64,000 nt of DNA, taken from positions 11,155,414-11,219,413 of the forward strand of contig NC_134034.1 of the NCBI RefSeq assembly GCF_964204645.1, given 5' to 3'. The stretch comes from Tubulanus polymorphus. Its lineage: Eukaryota > Nemertea > Palaeonemertea > Tubulaniformes > Tubulanidae. Below the pieces are notes generated by a model. The model ran no database searches. It saw only the letters and a program-made list of their open reading frames with translations, and was not told the origin of the DNA. A program made the translations under genes and the position numbers. Shown here one piece after another: positions 24,090 to 36,800 of the stretch (positions are counted from its first letter, which is position 1; every line of letters starts with the position of its first letter).

Positions 24090-24370
24090 CCTTTTAGGCG
24101 CGTCTGCACCGCAGTGCGGTGTATAAATTAGTGATGAACTTTGCCAGTACACAACATCGCGGCGTATTGATGTTATTAGTTTTTATCTCTTTTGAAAGAT
24201 GGCAGTAACTTATGATCATGGTGAAATATTAGTAACTAACGATACACCGCGCCGCGGTGTAGACGCACTATAGCGGTATGCCCGTTATTCAACACACTGG
24301 GGTGGAATTTTTTAAAATTTTCAAATTATCTCCAGCACTATATGGTATTGATTAGTCAGCACTGAAAGGG
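24090..24370. mobile_element. piggyBac-like MITE, copy 1 (diverged left end)
   Basis: The right terminus GCACTGAAAGGG is followed by TTAA at 24371-24374. The left terminus CCTTTTAGGCGCGTCTGCAC is a diverged copy and its TTAA has decayed. The interior has GCAGTGCGGTGTA and ATACACCGCGCCGCGGTGTA palindromes. It matches the intact copy at 30251-30512. It lies just downstream of the zinc-finger gene. Confidence 0.75.
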
Positions 24371-24496
24371 TTAAGAACAAATCACATTGCAATCAAATTG
24401 CAATCTCAGACATTTTCGTTGGATCATTTTTTTCCGCGTTTTTGGAGCCGAAATCAACTCAATATTCAGCCGTTCAACGAGCGGAATAACTAAACT

Positions 24497-27400
24497 TCAG
24501 TTACCGGACTCCGTTACGGAACAAACAGCCGTGATCAACAACTGTTCCTCAGAGGCGGCAGGGGTTAGTTCATTATCCTCGTCTCCGTATCGCTCGACAG
24601 AGCCACCCATTATTTGCGGTTGCGGAATGAATTCACAATCGCCGGAATTCGACGTAGCAGCAGACGCGTTAATCGTCTGATCACCATTGCCCGGACCCGT
24701 GGTGCCATCTATTGTCTGCGGCGATATCGTCATAGATCGTGTTTCGGCGTCGTTAACAATAACGCCCCCTATAGGAACCATGGTAGCTACCGATTCACCG
24801 TTATTCGCGATGTCGTCGTCCTGTTGCGAAATCAGCGCCGAAACGGCTCCGCGAATTTCATCGTTTTCTTCCTCCTCTTTACCGCCACTGCCAGGTGGCA
24901 ACAGCAGTGCAGCATTACCGCCACCAGGTGGCAGCGACGCATCCTCGTCGACGGACAGAACATGAACTAACGATGGGATATCTCCGGCCGTCGCGGTCGA
25001 GAACGATTCCGAGACAGACGTGGTGGCGCCACCTACCGGTGATACATCTAACATGATCGGCGATGCCGTGAACTCCGACTGCAGCGCCACGTCCGTACCG
25101 ATATTCCTGCTGTCGTCATCGTCGCCATGGCGATCAGCCTCGATTACCGAATTGATCACCGATTCAACGTGTTGCAGAGTCTCGTGGTTACGATTATCGT
25201 TGACACCAGGGGGCGCTGTACCGTGACCGGCGGCCGACGCGACGATGACGAGTTTTCCGTCGTGAAACGTCGCCGAGCTCCCCCCGGCTCCGCTCATGAC
25301 GACCAGACCCTCGTTTCCTCCTCCTCCGCACGTGCTCAGTACCTCACTACCGCTGACAACGAGGTGCATCGCGTCCGGGTTACCGTGGGAACCGGGCGGA
25401 AGCACAATACTGATCGGTCGTTGCGTGGAGGTCGTAGGCGGCGCCACCGGAACGGTCAGATCGCCGTCGGACGGGAATTCCGCGTTCAACATGGCCGCCG
25501 TCGTCGCCGCGGTGATGGCCTTCTGTTCGGCGACGTGATGCGTTTTGACATGCTCGTGAAGCAGGTCCTCGCTCGCGAAAACCGTCTTACAATACAAACA
25601 ACTGAAACTACACGTCGTCGCCACGGATACTCCGCCTGTCTGCACGTCAACAGACGAATCACCTCGGTGAGTCTTCGCGTGAATCTTCAACAATCCGAGA
25701 TTCCCGAATCCCTTGCCGCAACCGCACACGTACGGACGCTCGCCGCCGTGTACTTTCATGTGCGCGGTCAGGTTGCCGCGGTTGATGAACGTCGACGAGC
25801 AGACGTTACACTGGTGCGGACGCGCCGACACCGTCGACGTATCGTGACTCGATTTCACGTGTCGGTGCAGGTCGACGCGCGACGCGAACTCCGTCGCGCA
25901 AACCCCGCAGCGGAATCTCGCCGGCGGCGACTGCGTCGGAGTCTTCGACGGCATCGTCGACGTCGCCGTTGTCACGGCGACGCCGCAGCAATGTTTCTCG
26001 AATAAATGCTTCTGCAGACCCTCGTTGTCGCTGAACGAAGCGCCGCACGACGAACACTCAAACGATTTACGCGCGGTGTGCGTCAATAGGTGGCGCTGAT
26101 AGCCGCCGTTGTGGGTGAATACACGACCGCAGTATTGACACGTGTAGCGGTCGGACGCGTGCGTTTTGATGTGCAATTTCAGGAACTTGACCTTCGTGAA
26201 CTCGCGGTTGCAGAAACTGCACTGAACCGGTTTGCCGGGTTCCTCGACCGGGATGTATTTATCTAGATCATTCGAATCTGAAAAATAGCGAAATCAATTT
26301 AGAGATCTCAATTAACCACTGATATTCCTAGAGGTAACTATGGCATGTAGTGAGGATCCACCGGGTGTCGCTAGTGTGCTGTAGCAAATCAACTACTGCA
26401 GCAATAGATTCCACTTATGGGTAGTGAGGATCCACCAGGTGTCGCTAGTGTGCTGTAGCAAATCAACTACTGCAGCAATAGATTCCACTTATGGGTAGTG
26501 AGGATCCACCAGGTGTCGCTAGTGTGCTGTAGCAAATCAACTACTGCAGCAATAGATTCCACTTATGGCAAGTGAGGATCCACCAGGTGATGCAGTAGGA
26601 CATCAACTACTAGTGAGGATCCACCAGGTGTCGCTAGTGAGCAGAGTGAAATCAAAGGCGAATTTATCTTGTCAAATCAGATTCGATTTTCCTAATCATA
26701 ATTTGCTAGTCGCCTGTAATCTAATCAAATAAGATTTGCACAACAGGATGAATTTGACGCCTTGTTCCAAACGGCTGACAAGAAAATACTGTCCCACTTT
26801 TTAAAATATTTTTTCCTAATAATGAGTTTCAGGTTTCTTTTTCAGTTTTGACATTTATATCACTGTTTTTCGAAAACAATTTGTGAGTCTAACATCTTCA
26901 AATTGTATCAAATCACCTACGGGGGTGATTAGATGATTTGACAAATAGATTTGAATTTGATACCATGTTAAATTAAAAAATTAGATCAAATTTAATTATG
27001 ACAAGATAATAACGATTTTACTTAAATCAAATTTGATTTGACGTGATAAATTCGCCTCAACTTCTGCAGCAATAGAGAATTCCACTTGTGGCAAGTGAGG
27101 ACCCACCAGGCGTCGCTATAATTACCTGGTATTTTTAGCACTTCTGATTGGTTGATCGAGTTTTGAATTGAAGGCGATGAGACACAATCCGGAACCATCT
27201 GAAAAATACAAAATAGATTTCAATTTGAATAAGAAGATGCTAATTTTCAATCTATGATTCAGCTATCGCCACCTGGGGGCGATACTCGTACCTGTGAAGT
27301 CACGATTACGTATTCAGCGCCGTTTGAACTAGATTTCTGGCCGTCTATCTCCATGGCGACAGTGGAAGCCGGGTTGATAACAACCGATGCTTTCGGAGAC

Positions 27401-28231
27401 TGAACATCACCGGATAGTATCACTGATACTTCATCGTTGCTATGGCGACGTTTCTTAGCGACGAGCTTCGGATCGAGGCTAATAACGGGATTCTGAAAAA
27501 TTATTTGAAAATCGTCTAAAATATTTTTGCGATGAAATTCAGAGGCAAGTTGAACATATTGTACGCCGGGGGTGGAGGGATGAGCGATACCACCAGCTAT
27601 TTTCCGGCAGGGGTATAGGTAGGGTAAGAGATGAAGAGTTGAGTTCATAATGTTGGTAGTAATAATGTAAGCGAGTAGGGTGAGTACAACCGCCAAATAA
27701 AACGCCCGAATTTTCAGCTCCGTTTCTCAAACCCTCTACCAAACTCTCTTCTGCATCCTTTTATAATATGCATACGTAATCAGTGCGATCATCAGCCAAT
27801 CAGAATGGAATAACATCATTTACAGCTCCATCAATGTTGTCTGTTTCATATTGATAAACTGGCAATGCTTCAAACTTGTCTACGGCTAAAAAGCGGCCTA
27901 ACTAACTCATCTCTTTGGCCTAACTCTTAGAGGCTATAACTCTTTTGAGCAGACTTGAGTATGGCCTGGGTGATGATGATGATGCTGTCAAACTCAGTCA
28001 AAAAGTGACCAGGATTTTTTATCTAAATGAAGACATAATCAAATGGCAGAATGGGACCTTCTTGTGTGTGTTGACTTTAATAAAAATGTTGGCTTCCTTT
28101 CATTTTGGCTATTTTCTTCCGTGGACTTCTCGTCGTGTGGCGGAGTGTGAGTGGTTTTTTATTTAGTGGTTTTTTGGCTTGAAATTTAGCGTTGATTCGA
28201 GAAGAAAGGAATGAATTACCTCCATATCCAT
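24497..28231 (-). CDS. C2H2 zinc-finger protein, seven fingers
   Basis: Probable sequence-specific DNA-binding regulator in the nucleus; I do not recognise an orthologue. Coding exons: 28220-28231 (part of an exon running to about 28384), 27292-27492, 27126-27198 and 24497-26277. Phases agree and give 688 aa. Start: ATG at 28229-28231; earlier ATGs in the exon reach stops quickly, though the frame stays open upstream, so a longer N-terminus is possible. Fingers from about residue 115: CSFCNREFTKVKFLKLHIKTH-type finger (positions 26130-26222), then YTCQYCGRVF, FECSSCGASF, FRCGVCATEF, HQCNVCSSTF, the unusual YVCGCGKGF (Cys-x-Cys spacing) and FSCLYCKTVF. The C-terminal 350 residues are low-complexity, rich in Gly, Ser, Thr and acidic residues, possibly a regulatory tail. 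The exon is GC-rich, so its opposite strand is also open. Confidence 0.88.
26360..26640. repeat. 74-bp tandem repeat, about 4 copies
   Basis: Units carry GTGAGGATCCACCAGGTGTC, GCTAGTGTGCTGTAGCAAAT and CTACTGCAGCAATAGATTCC. Full copies start near 26350, 26425 and 26499, followed by truncated ones; a lone copy reappears at 27060-27115 beyond the next MITE. It lies in the zinc-finger gene intron upstream of its main exon. Confidence 0.88.
26651..27056. mobile_element. MITE splitting the 74-bp repeat array
   Basis: The ends AGGCGAATTTATCTTGTCAA and TGATAAATTCGCCT are inverted repeats; CAA stands outside both. The inner halves hold many AAATCAAATTTGA-type words that can self-pair. The 74-bp repeat resumes directly after it at 27057, so it inserted into an existing array. 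Confidence 0.7.
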
Positions 28232-28436
28232 CTGAGTTGTAGCTTTCCTCGTCGTCAATTCAATTACAACCAGTCGGCCACATTTTACAATTCGTACAGC
28301 TGAATTTTTAACGTCGAGACGGAAATTTTTTACACATCTTTTTGTTCTCCACAAATCACCATTACAGTCGACCGGTGCTGCCACCTGTCAGCATCGCGCT
28401 AAATACCGACGAGAAACTACCGCCGTTGAATTGTTC

Positions 28437-28599
28437 ATCGGGTTCGAGCCCCGATAAAACCACACTGCCCGAACGAGTGGTTGATTGAACCAATATTATA
28501 TTCAATACCCACAATCAACCGTGGCCCCGTCGGAATTTAACTCTTTTGAGATAAAACTTTGCCATTGAGTAATTCAAACTTAACCATAGCTGCATGTGG
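28437..28599. other. Upstream flank of the zinc-finger gene
   Basis: Between the first zinc-finger exon and the foldback element. It holds a short T-arm-like hairpin at 28437-28453 without the rest of a tRNA, and CAATCAACC/GGTTGATTG words that pair around 28475-28510. A promoter could be here, but no clear core element is visible. Confidence 0.35.
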
Positions 28600-29893
28600 C
28601 ACAGGGACTTGTCACGACTGATAATGGATGAGACCAATGATGGGGGTACCAGTATCCCTGCAACTGTATAATAAAATAACAAGGGTGGCAACAAATTTTC
28701 AATCTGACAATGACTTATCCACTTCAATCGACTGTAATTCCAAAAATTCTCAACCGATTCACATGAAATAAGCTTTAATACAACCTAGAAGACTTTCTGC
28801 TTCGAACGAGCCTACAACCACCACTCTCCGACAATTATCTCACAACGAAATCACCTTTTTTTGACGAGAGATAGCTCAAAATGGAGGTGTACCGATTCTA
28901 TGGTGGACAGCAAAATGGTCGTTTTTTTCAATTCAAACGATGATTTCTATGTGAGATCTTAGAGAAAACCCCAACAAACCATACATTTTTTAAAACTACG
29001 CGGTCATACCTGTACGCTTATCTCATTTATTTGTATAATCCACGCGATGGGTGAGCTCACAAGCTCAAAATCGAAAATGAGGACGAACACGGCGTTCAAC
29101 TTGTCATCAACTGGGCGGCCATTAATCACGTGATATCGTAGTAACGGGCTAAATATTTCACGCGCATTGATTGGCTTAGAGATTTCGAAAAACATTACAA
29201 AATTTATCAAAAGTTCTGTTAATTAATAAAATATCCGTATTATGAAAATATAGTGCAACATTCGTCTGAGGGGTGGTATTATTAGCAAACATTTCCTTTT
29301 TTCAAGTCTACAGACGTAGACTTGTCGCGGTTTTATTAACATAGCCCGAACCTGCACGTCACGTGATTAATGGCCGCCAGCGCGATAGTGCGAGGTGACT
29401 TTTTCGTATATTTGTTCGATTTTGAGCTTGCGAGCTCACCCATCGCGTGGATTATACAAATAAATGAGATAAGCGTACAGGTATGACCGCGTAGTTTTAA
29501 AAAATGTATGGTTTGTTGGGGTTATCTCTAAGATTTCACATAGAAATCATCGTTTGAAGTGAAAAATACGACCATTTTGCTGTCCACCATAGAATCGGTA
29601 CACCTCCAATTTGAGCTATCTCTCGTCAAAAAACGGTGATTTCGTTGTGAGATAATTGTCCTAGAGTGGTGGTTAAAGGCTCGTTGGAAGCAGAAAGTCT
29701 TCTAGGTTGTATTAAAGCTTATTTCATGTGAATCGGTTGAGAATTTTTGGAATTACAGTCGATTGAAGTGGAGAAGTCATTGTCAGATTGAAAATTTGTT
29801 GCCACCCTTGTTTTTTATATTATACAGGGATAGTGGACCTGGTCATTGATATTGGTTTTATTCATTCACTATCAATTGTGACAAGTCCCTGTG
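28600..29893. mobile_element. 1.29-kb foldback element with exact 8-bp duplication
   Basis: Two arms of about 553 bp (28600-29152 and 29341-29893) are inverted copies that read as highly similar by eye, around a spacer of about 190 bp. Termini are CACAGGGACTTGTCAC and its exact complement. GCATGTGG occurs directly outside both ends (28592-28599 and 29894-29901). An 8-bp duplication is typical of hAT and a few other DNA transposon superfamilies. No transposase frame exists, so it is non-autonomous. Transcribed, it would form a hairpin of over 500 bp. It sits about 215 bp upstream of the first zinc-finger exon. Confidence 0.9.
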
Positions 29894-29901
29894 GCATGTG
29901 G

Positions 29902-30246
29902 GGTTAGCAAGACCACTAGTCCAAGACCCGATCTTAGTTCTATAGCCAAAACTACTTGAAGACACTTTTGGACGTTACAACTGTGTGAAACTGGGCCAAA
30001 TTTACTCACTCCATCCGTTCTGAAACAACAACTTCCACAAGACAATAAACAGAAACACCAACAAATTAATTGTTAAACTTGTAAATAATTCTTTTGTAAT
30101 CATCAATACATAAACATTCATCAATACATAAAAGTTCAAACCATCAAACGGATTCCAGAACAGCAGATTCTGCGAATCAACCACAAAAAAGATCGCACCC
30201 TCCACCATATTTAAGTACATCAACTTCTAAACAGCTCAAGACCCAG
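29902..30246. other. Intergenic, no gene seen
   Basis: AT-rich with a small ACATTCATCAATACATAAA repeat near 30110-30130 and a fragment of the AGTTCTATAGCC repeat family. No splice-supported coding exon. Confidence 0.5.
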
Positions 30247-30250
30247 TTAA

Positions 30251-30512
30251 CCCTTTCAGTGCGTCTACACTGCAGTGCGGTGTACGAATCAGTGATTGAT
30301 TTTGCTAGTACACCGCACTGCGGTGTATTGATTTAATTAGTAATTACTAATCATCTCTATTGAAAGATGGCAAACCACTAACGATACACCGCGCCGCGGT
30401 GTAGACGCACTATAGTGGTATTCCCGTTATTCAACACACTAGGGTGGAATTTTTAGAAATATTCAAATTATCTCCAGCACTATAGGGTATTAATAAGTCA
30501 GCACTGAAAGGG
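30251..30512. mobile_element. piggyBac-like MITE, intact copy
   Basis: TTAA at 30247-30250 and 30513-30516 flanks inverted termini CCCTTTCAGTGC and GCACTGAAAGGG. A TTAA duplication with a CCC start is diagnostic of the piggyBac superfamily. The 262-bp body carries three near-palindromes: CTACACTGCAGTGCGGTGTA, TACACCGCACTGCGGTGTA and ATACACCGCGCCGCGGTGTA. Diverged copies lie at 24090-24370, 43675-43746 and 57524-57606. Non-coding. Confidence 0.88.
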
Positions 30513-30890
30513 TTAAAACTACAAAGACCCATAGATTAGGACCTGTTAACTGACCCCAGGCGGCAGGGCACTCCCTCAGCAGCATTAGTTTAATAAGATC
30601 ATCATAGATTTCTGCAAACATCTGGTAAACCCGAGTTTACTGTCACTCGGGGAAGAATTCTACCAACTTACTAGCAATTTCAACTGTCTCAATTTGACTG
30701 CAGTAACAGACAGGACGTACAGTATTTCACTCAGTATTCGACACCGTTTCGCAGTAAGACACAAGTCTACTATTTTACAAACTCTGTATTTGACATCAAC
30801 TCATCTAGAGTTAAACAAGTCTCATCTGCCAAACCTCGTTAACAATCAGATCCGACACTCTTCCACACTGATCCTTCTGCCGTCTGTCAA

Positions 30891-33800
30891 TCAATGCGCG
30901 TTCGCTTCTACTTGCATGATGTGATAGACGTTATTTTTGAAAACTGATTTGAATTCCGGCGACGGTTTGTTGTTTAAATCTTTGCAGACGGCGCGATTCC
31001 CGCGATTTTCCTCGTCCTCGATGTCCCAGATTTCGGGCATTGCGCAACCGGCCCTGCAAACGCGAACAAACACAAACAACATTAACTCGGTTAAGAATTC
31101 AGTAAAACTCACAACTCGAAGTAAAACTAAGTCAGGTTTTGACGTTTCAGCAGACGTATTTTAAAAAAACTTTTTTTTGAAAATGGCTCCTAGCATATTC
31201 TCACGGGTGATTCCCAGATATAAGCAGTTTCCAAGTTGTAGAGTGTAAAAGATGAAGACAATCGAGGCCGGAGCTGATCAACTGTTGAAGTATAAGATCT
31301 CGAGGACCCCCAGATTTCGAACAACACTCACCCCGATGATCTGTAACACCAACTGTTCTCTAAGATGACGTAATCGACTTGTAAATCTCGATAATTCTGC
31401 CAAACTTCCCTCCGCGGTTTACGACTGTACATCGAATAAACCTTTTTCGTCCTCGCTCTGAAAAAATGGCCCGTTTTGCGAAGAATTTAAGATGAAAACG
31501 TTTATGATAATAATGATAATAATCATGGTATCAGCTGGTTCTAAAGTCTAAGCGAATGCCGTTTGTAAATGGAGTTAATACCTGAGTCCAACGTCTTCAT
31601 AATGCGGGTGATTTACTATAGGACGTCCCGTGCATAGTTTGATCGTCGCCATCGTCGGCATCGGGCCGCCAAATACAGCATCTAAAATACATCAAATACA
31701 TTGTGTACACACATACTGCTGAAAAACTTTGTCTAAAAAGAACTGCAGAAAGTAACTCTGTCACTATCTGGATTCAAACTGTCAATTATGGGGATGGAGA
31801 GCTCGGAGAACTATAGAAAGTAACTCAACTATAGAAAGTATCAACGTCAGGATTCAAACTACCTATTGTCTGGGTTGGAGAGCTCAGAGAAGAACTACAG
31901 AAAGAAACTCTGTCACCGTCAGGATTCAAACTATCAATTGTCAGGGGTGTAGAGCTCTGAGAAGAACCACAGAAAGAACCTCTGACACTTTCAGGATTCA
32001 AACTACCAATTGTTGGAGTTGGAGAGCTCAGAGAAGAACTACAGAAAGAAACTCTGTCACCGTCAGGATTCAAACTATCAATTGTCGGGGGTGTAGAGCT
32101 CTGAGAAGAACCACAGAAAGAACCTCTGACACTTTCAGGATTCAAACTATCAATCATGGGGGGTCGAGAGCTCAGCAATTCTGAAGAATCGTCACAAACA
32201 ATCTCACAATCGATGATGTCAGAAGTTTCTTTCTGAAAGATTTTCAGATAGTAAGACATCTATGAAGCGCACACGTACTTTTATGAGTTGATGAATTGAC
32301 CCATTCGATCATCTCTTCCATCGCGGCGTTGCTGAATTCACCTTGTATGCTCCATTCATGTTTCAGATTACTGTAGCCGATTACACTCATCCCCGCTAAC
32401 AGTAATCCTAACACGCCCAGATGGTGAACGCGTTCCTTATAAGGGAAAAACTGTAAAACAAACATTATAAATTTATTATGATAATGCAGGATAGGTCACG
32501 ATTGAATGTATTTCAGTTTAGGAATATTAATTCCAAATGACAAACTCTCTACCGGCCGCTTCTATCAGGTTTACAGATTACAAACTCTCTACCGGCCGCT
32601 TCTATCAGGTTTACAGATTACAAACTCTCTACCGGCCGCTTCTATCAGGTTTATAGATTACAAACTCTCTACCGGCCGCTTCTATCAGGTTTACAGATTA
32701 CAAACTCTCTACCGGCCGCTTCTATCAGGTTTACAGATTACAAACTCTCTACCGGCCGCTTCTATCAGGTTTACAGATTACAAACTCTCTACCGGCCGCT
32801 TCTATCAGGTTTACAGATTACAAACTCTCTACCGGCCGCTTCTATCAGGTTTACAGATTACAAACTCTCTACCGGCCGCTTCTATCAGGTTTATAGATTA
32901 CAAACTCTCTACCGGCCGCTTCTATCAGGTTTATAGATTACAAACTCTCTACCGGCCGCTTCTATCAGGTTTACAGATTACAAACTCTCTACCGGCCGCT
33001 TCTATCAGGTTTACAGATTACAAACTCTCTACCGGCCGCTTCTATCAGGTTTACAGATTACAAACTCTCTACCGGCCGCTTCTATCAGGTTAACAGATTA
33101 CAAACTCTCTACCGGCCGCTTCTATCAGGTTTACAGATTACAATCTCTCTACCGGCCGCTTCTATCAGGTTTACAGATTACAAACTCTCTACCGGCCGCT
33201 TCTATCAGGTTTACAGATTACAAACTCTCTACCAGCCGCTTCTATCGGGTTTACAGATTACAAACTCTCTACCGGCCGCTTCTATCAGGTTTACAGATTA
33301 CAAACTCTCTACCGGACGCTTCTATCAGGTTTACAGATTACAAACTCTCTACCGGCCGCTTCTATCAGGTTTACTGATTACAAACTCTCTACCGGCCGCT
33401 TCTATCGGCTTTACAGAATACAAACTCTCTACCGGCCGCTTCTATCAGGTCACAGATTACAAACTCTCTACCAGCCGCTTCTATCAGGTTTACAGATTAT
33501 ACTATTCAGGAATAGGTAGAGCGTATTCTGGTCTATATGCGCCAGAATTCCAGAATTGGTAGAAACCAATCGAAACCTGCCAAACTCTACCGGCGGCTTC
33601 TATCGGGTTTACAGTTTATACTATTCCGGAATAGGTAGACGCCTATTCTAGTTGAAACGACCGAATAATTCTAAGAAATGGAATGAAAATTTATCCCGTA
33701 CCTTGTCCGACGCGAGCAACGACGCTAATAAACATAAATGTGGCGTCCAAAACAGTTTCAAACGCATGATTAACACAGCCATGATTGAGTAGGCAGCTAA

Positions 33801-36800
33801 CTGGATTATATGGTATAGAACTTCACTGTGCTGTTTAGATCGATACTCACTGAAAGTATATGCGATTAGGAAAATCAATTTCACGCCACTTTTAACCCAT
33901 AATACCGAATTAGACTCAAGTTTCTGGTCCTGGTTTTACAGTCGAGTTGAATCTAGCATTAAATATTGGAAATTAAACTCAAATGACAACTGCAGAACAG
34001 GGGACTGGGTCTTGAACCGTGGAACTGCGTTCAGAACAGTAGAACTAGGTTCAGAACTGTGGAACTGGTTTCAAAACGTGAAACTAGCTCCAGAACTGTG
34101 GAACTGAGTCTATAAATGCGGAACTGGGTTCAAAACAGTAGAACTAGGTTCAGAACTGTGGAACTGGTTTCAAAACTTGAAACTAGCTCCAGAACTGTGG
34201 AACTGAGTCTATAAATGCGGAACTGGGTTCAGAACAGTAGAACTAGGTTCAGAACTGTGGAACTGGTTTCAAAACTTGAAACTAGCTCCAGAACTGTGGA
34301 ACTGAGTCTATAAATGCGGAACTGGGTTCAGAACTGTTGAACTAGCTCCTGAACAATAGAACTAGGTTCAGAACTGCGGAACTGAATCCAGAATTGTGGA
34401 CCTAAATTCCGAACTGTGGAACTGGCTCCTGATCTGCGGAACTGGATCCTGAACTGTGGAAACAGCTCCTGGACTGTGGAACTGAGTCAACAAACAACTT
34501 CACACAAATTTACCTTTCGATGTTATTATTCGTTGTTTTATGACTATCAGTAGCTTGTTCAGCTGCAGATTTTCGATATTCATTCATCAACATCTAAAGC
34601 CAAAAAAATTCAAAAACCATTTTCAGAGACACTTCTCATCGAGGTCAAACCGATTCAAAGCAGAATAAATAAGAGAACAAACTTCGGGGTCCAGTTTTAT
34701 AAACTGGCATTGATATTAAGCAGGAAGGTTAGTCAGCCCCCCAGAGTTAAAGTCAATACCAGTCCATAAAACCGGCTCAATGGATATTCAGGGCCGACGT
34801 ATACCCGTATCGGTACTTACAGTGAATAAAGCGGCTAACACCCCGACAACGCAGGCCGGTAGCACCAATGTCTGACTCAGTTTGACGAACGGTTCTTTTC
34901 CTAGAAAGTCGAATTCAACGGCGCACGTGTACAACATCGTGTGGAAGTTTTTATACGTCGAGAATTTACTGCGCAAAATATCAGCGATATGAGCCTAGAA
35001 TATAGATATATTGGTCGTGAAACAAAGAAATTCCGCTTTTCGATATGTCAGGGTGCCAACCTCTGAAAAGTGCCATCAGTGACACCAAATTCTTTCGAAA
35101 CATTTCAATGAAATATGAAAATGTTCAAATTAATCAGTAATCAACAGTAAGACCCTCAGTAACATGTTTCATATTTCTGTTCAAATTAATCAGTTAATCA
35201 ACAGTAAGACCCTCAGTAACATCTTTCATATTTCTGTTCAAATTAATTAGTAATCAACAGTAAGACCCTCAGTAACATCTTTCATATTTCTGTTCAAATT
35301 AATCAGTAATCAACAGTAAGACCCTCAGTAACATCTTTCATATTTCTGTTCAAATTAATCAGTAATCAACAGTAAGACCCTCAGTAACATCTTTCATATT
35401 TCTTTTCAAATTAATCAGTAATCAACAGTAAGATCCTCAGTAACATCTTTCATATTTCTGTTCAAATTAATCAGTAATCAACAGTAACACCCTCAGTAAC
35501 ATGTTTCATATTTCTGTGCAAAGTAATCATTAATCAACAGTAAGACCCTCAGTAACATCTTTCATATTTCTGTTCAAATTAATCAGTAATCAACAGTAAC
35601 ACCCTCAGTAACATGTTTCATATTTCTGTGCAAAGTAATCATTAATCAACAGTAAGACCCTCAGTAACATCTTTCATATTTCTGTTCAAATTTATCAGTA
35701 ATCAACAGTAACACCCTCAGTAACATGTTTCATATTTCTGTGCAAAGTAATCATTAATCAACAGTAAGACCCTCAGTAACATCTTTCATATTTCTGTTCA
35801 AATTAATCAGTAATCAACAGTAACACCCTCAGTAACATGTTTCATATTTCTGTGCAAAGTAATCATTAATCAACAGTAAGACCCTCGCTAACATCTTTCA
35901 TATTTCTGTTCAAATTTATCAGTAATCAACAGTAACCCCCTCAGTAACATGTTTCATATTTCTGTATGTATCAAACGAATCAAATCAGTATTTCTCTACA
36001 TAATAGTTGTAACAAATACTGAAAATCAGGAACAGTTTGCAGCAGCTCTGCGTTTTTATCTTCTTCAACTTACGTCATCAGCAACGCGAAGTAATTTCGA
36101 TATCAAGAATTTGACTCCCACTAAACCGGTAAGTAGCAGAACACCTTGAGCAACCTAGAATAGAGTTTCAGAATACAACGCCACATACTTCCACGTGTAT
36201 TTGAAAATATGGACAGTTTCGCGGTACAAGTTTTCCGTACGAACCCAAATTAAGAGAATGTGTTTGAGTTTTTCTATGAATGGTTCCAAGTAAACAATCA
36301 ACTGAAATAGACACAAATTAGGTATTAATAGTGAACGTAGTCTAGAGCAAGCAACAGGCGGATCCAGGGGCTGACTTCGACGGGAGCACAAAGAAATGTA
36401 AAGGGCGTACAGTTGAAAAGGGCGTACAATTAAAAGGGGCAAGAATCCACGCAGAGCGAGCGTCAAGTCAAATCAAGGGTCTGGAAAATTTAGAAATCGC
36501 TGCGCATTTTCATACAATTTCCAGGCATTTGAACGATATTAACGAGTATATAAGTAAAGTTGATCCTGCGTTGCAGACTGGTGTCTGATTAGTCGTCGGT
36601 GGAAAAAGTGACATGAAAAAAATCGCCATCGTATCTTTCAAAACGGCACAAGAGAACTGCGCGACGATAGCACGTCATCGTAGAGCTGTTTTCAATCTCA
36701 CTAATGTATTCCGGACTACATGAAATACGGCCTGGAGCCTGACGATTATTGCGTAATTATTCAGAACTTACGTGAATAGTGACTAGAGCCGAGAAGAAAA

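Noticed and set aside
25127-26005. 292-codon Arg-rich frame antisense to the zinc-finger exon
   Set aside because: Arg-rich translation of the reverse strand of a GC-rich zinc-finger exon; no independent evidence.
28437-28453. Possible tRNA T-arm (TCGGGTTCGAGCCCCGA)
   Set aside because: The T-stem and loop are perfect, but no matching acceptor, D or anticodon arms are found upstream; at best a tRNA-derived fragment.
31825-32259. 144-codon minus-strand frame with Ser-rich repeats, possible extra DPY19L exon
   Set aside because: Its acceptor gives the wrong phase after exon 32279-32450 and would hit a stop at once; the frame stays open because the repeat period is a multiple of three.
32506-33093. 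195-codon repeat protein
   Set aside because: Three passes of a 40-bp repeat give a 40-residue pseudo-repeat; intronic and strand-opposed to DPY19L.
35110-35960. Regular repeat-spacer array resembling CRISPR
   Set aside because: Whole units repeat with no unique spacers, in an animal intron; an ordinary minisatellite.
36155-36466. 103-codon minus-strand frame as one long DPY19L exon
   Set aside because: The family alignment requires only 36245-36301, then a splice to 36154; the middle reads as intron.
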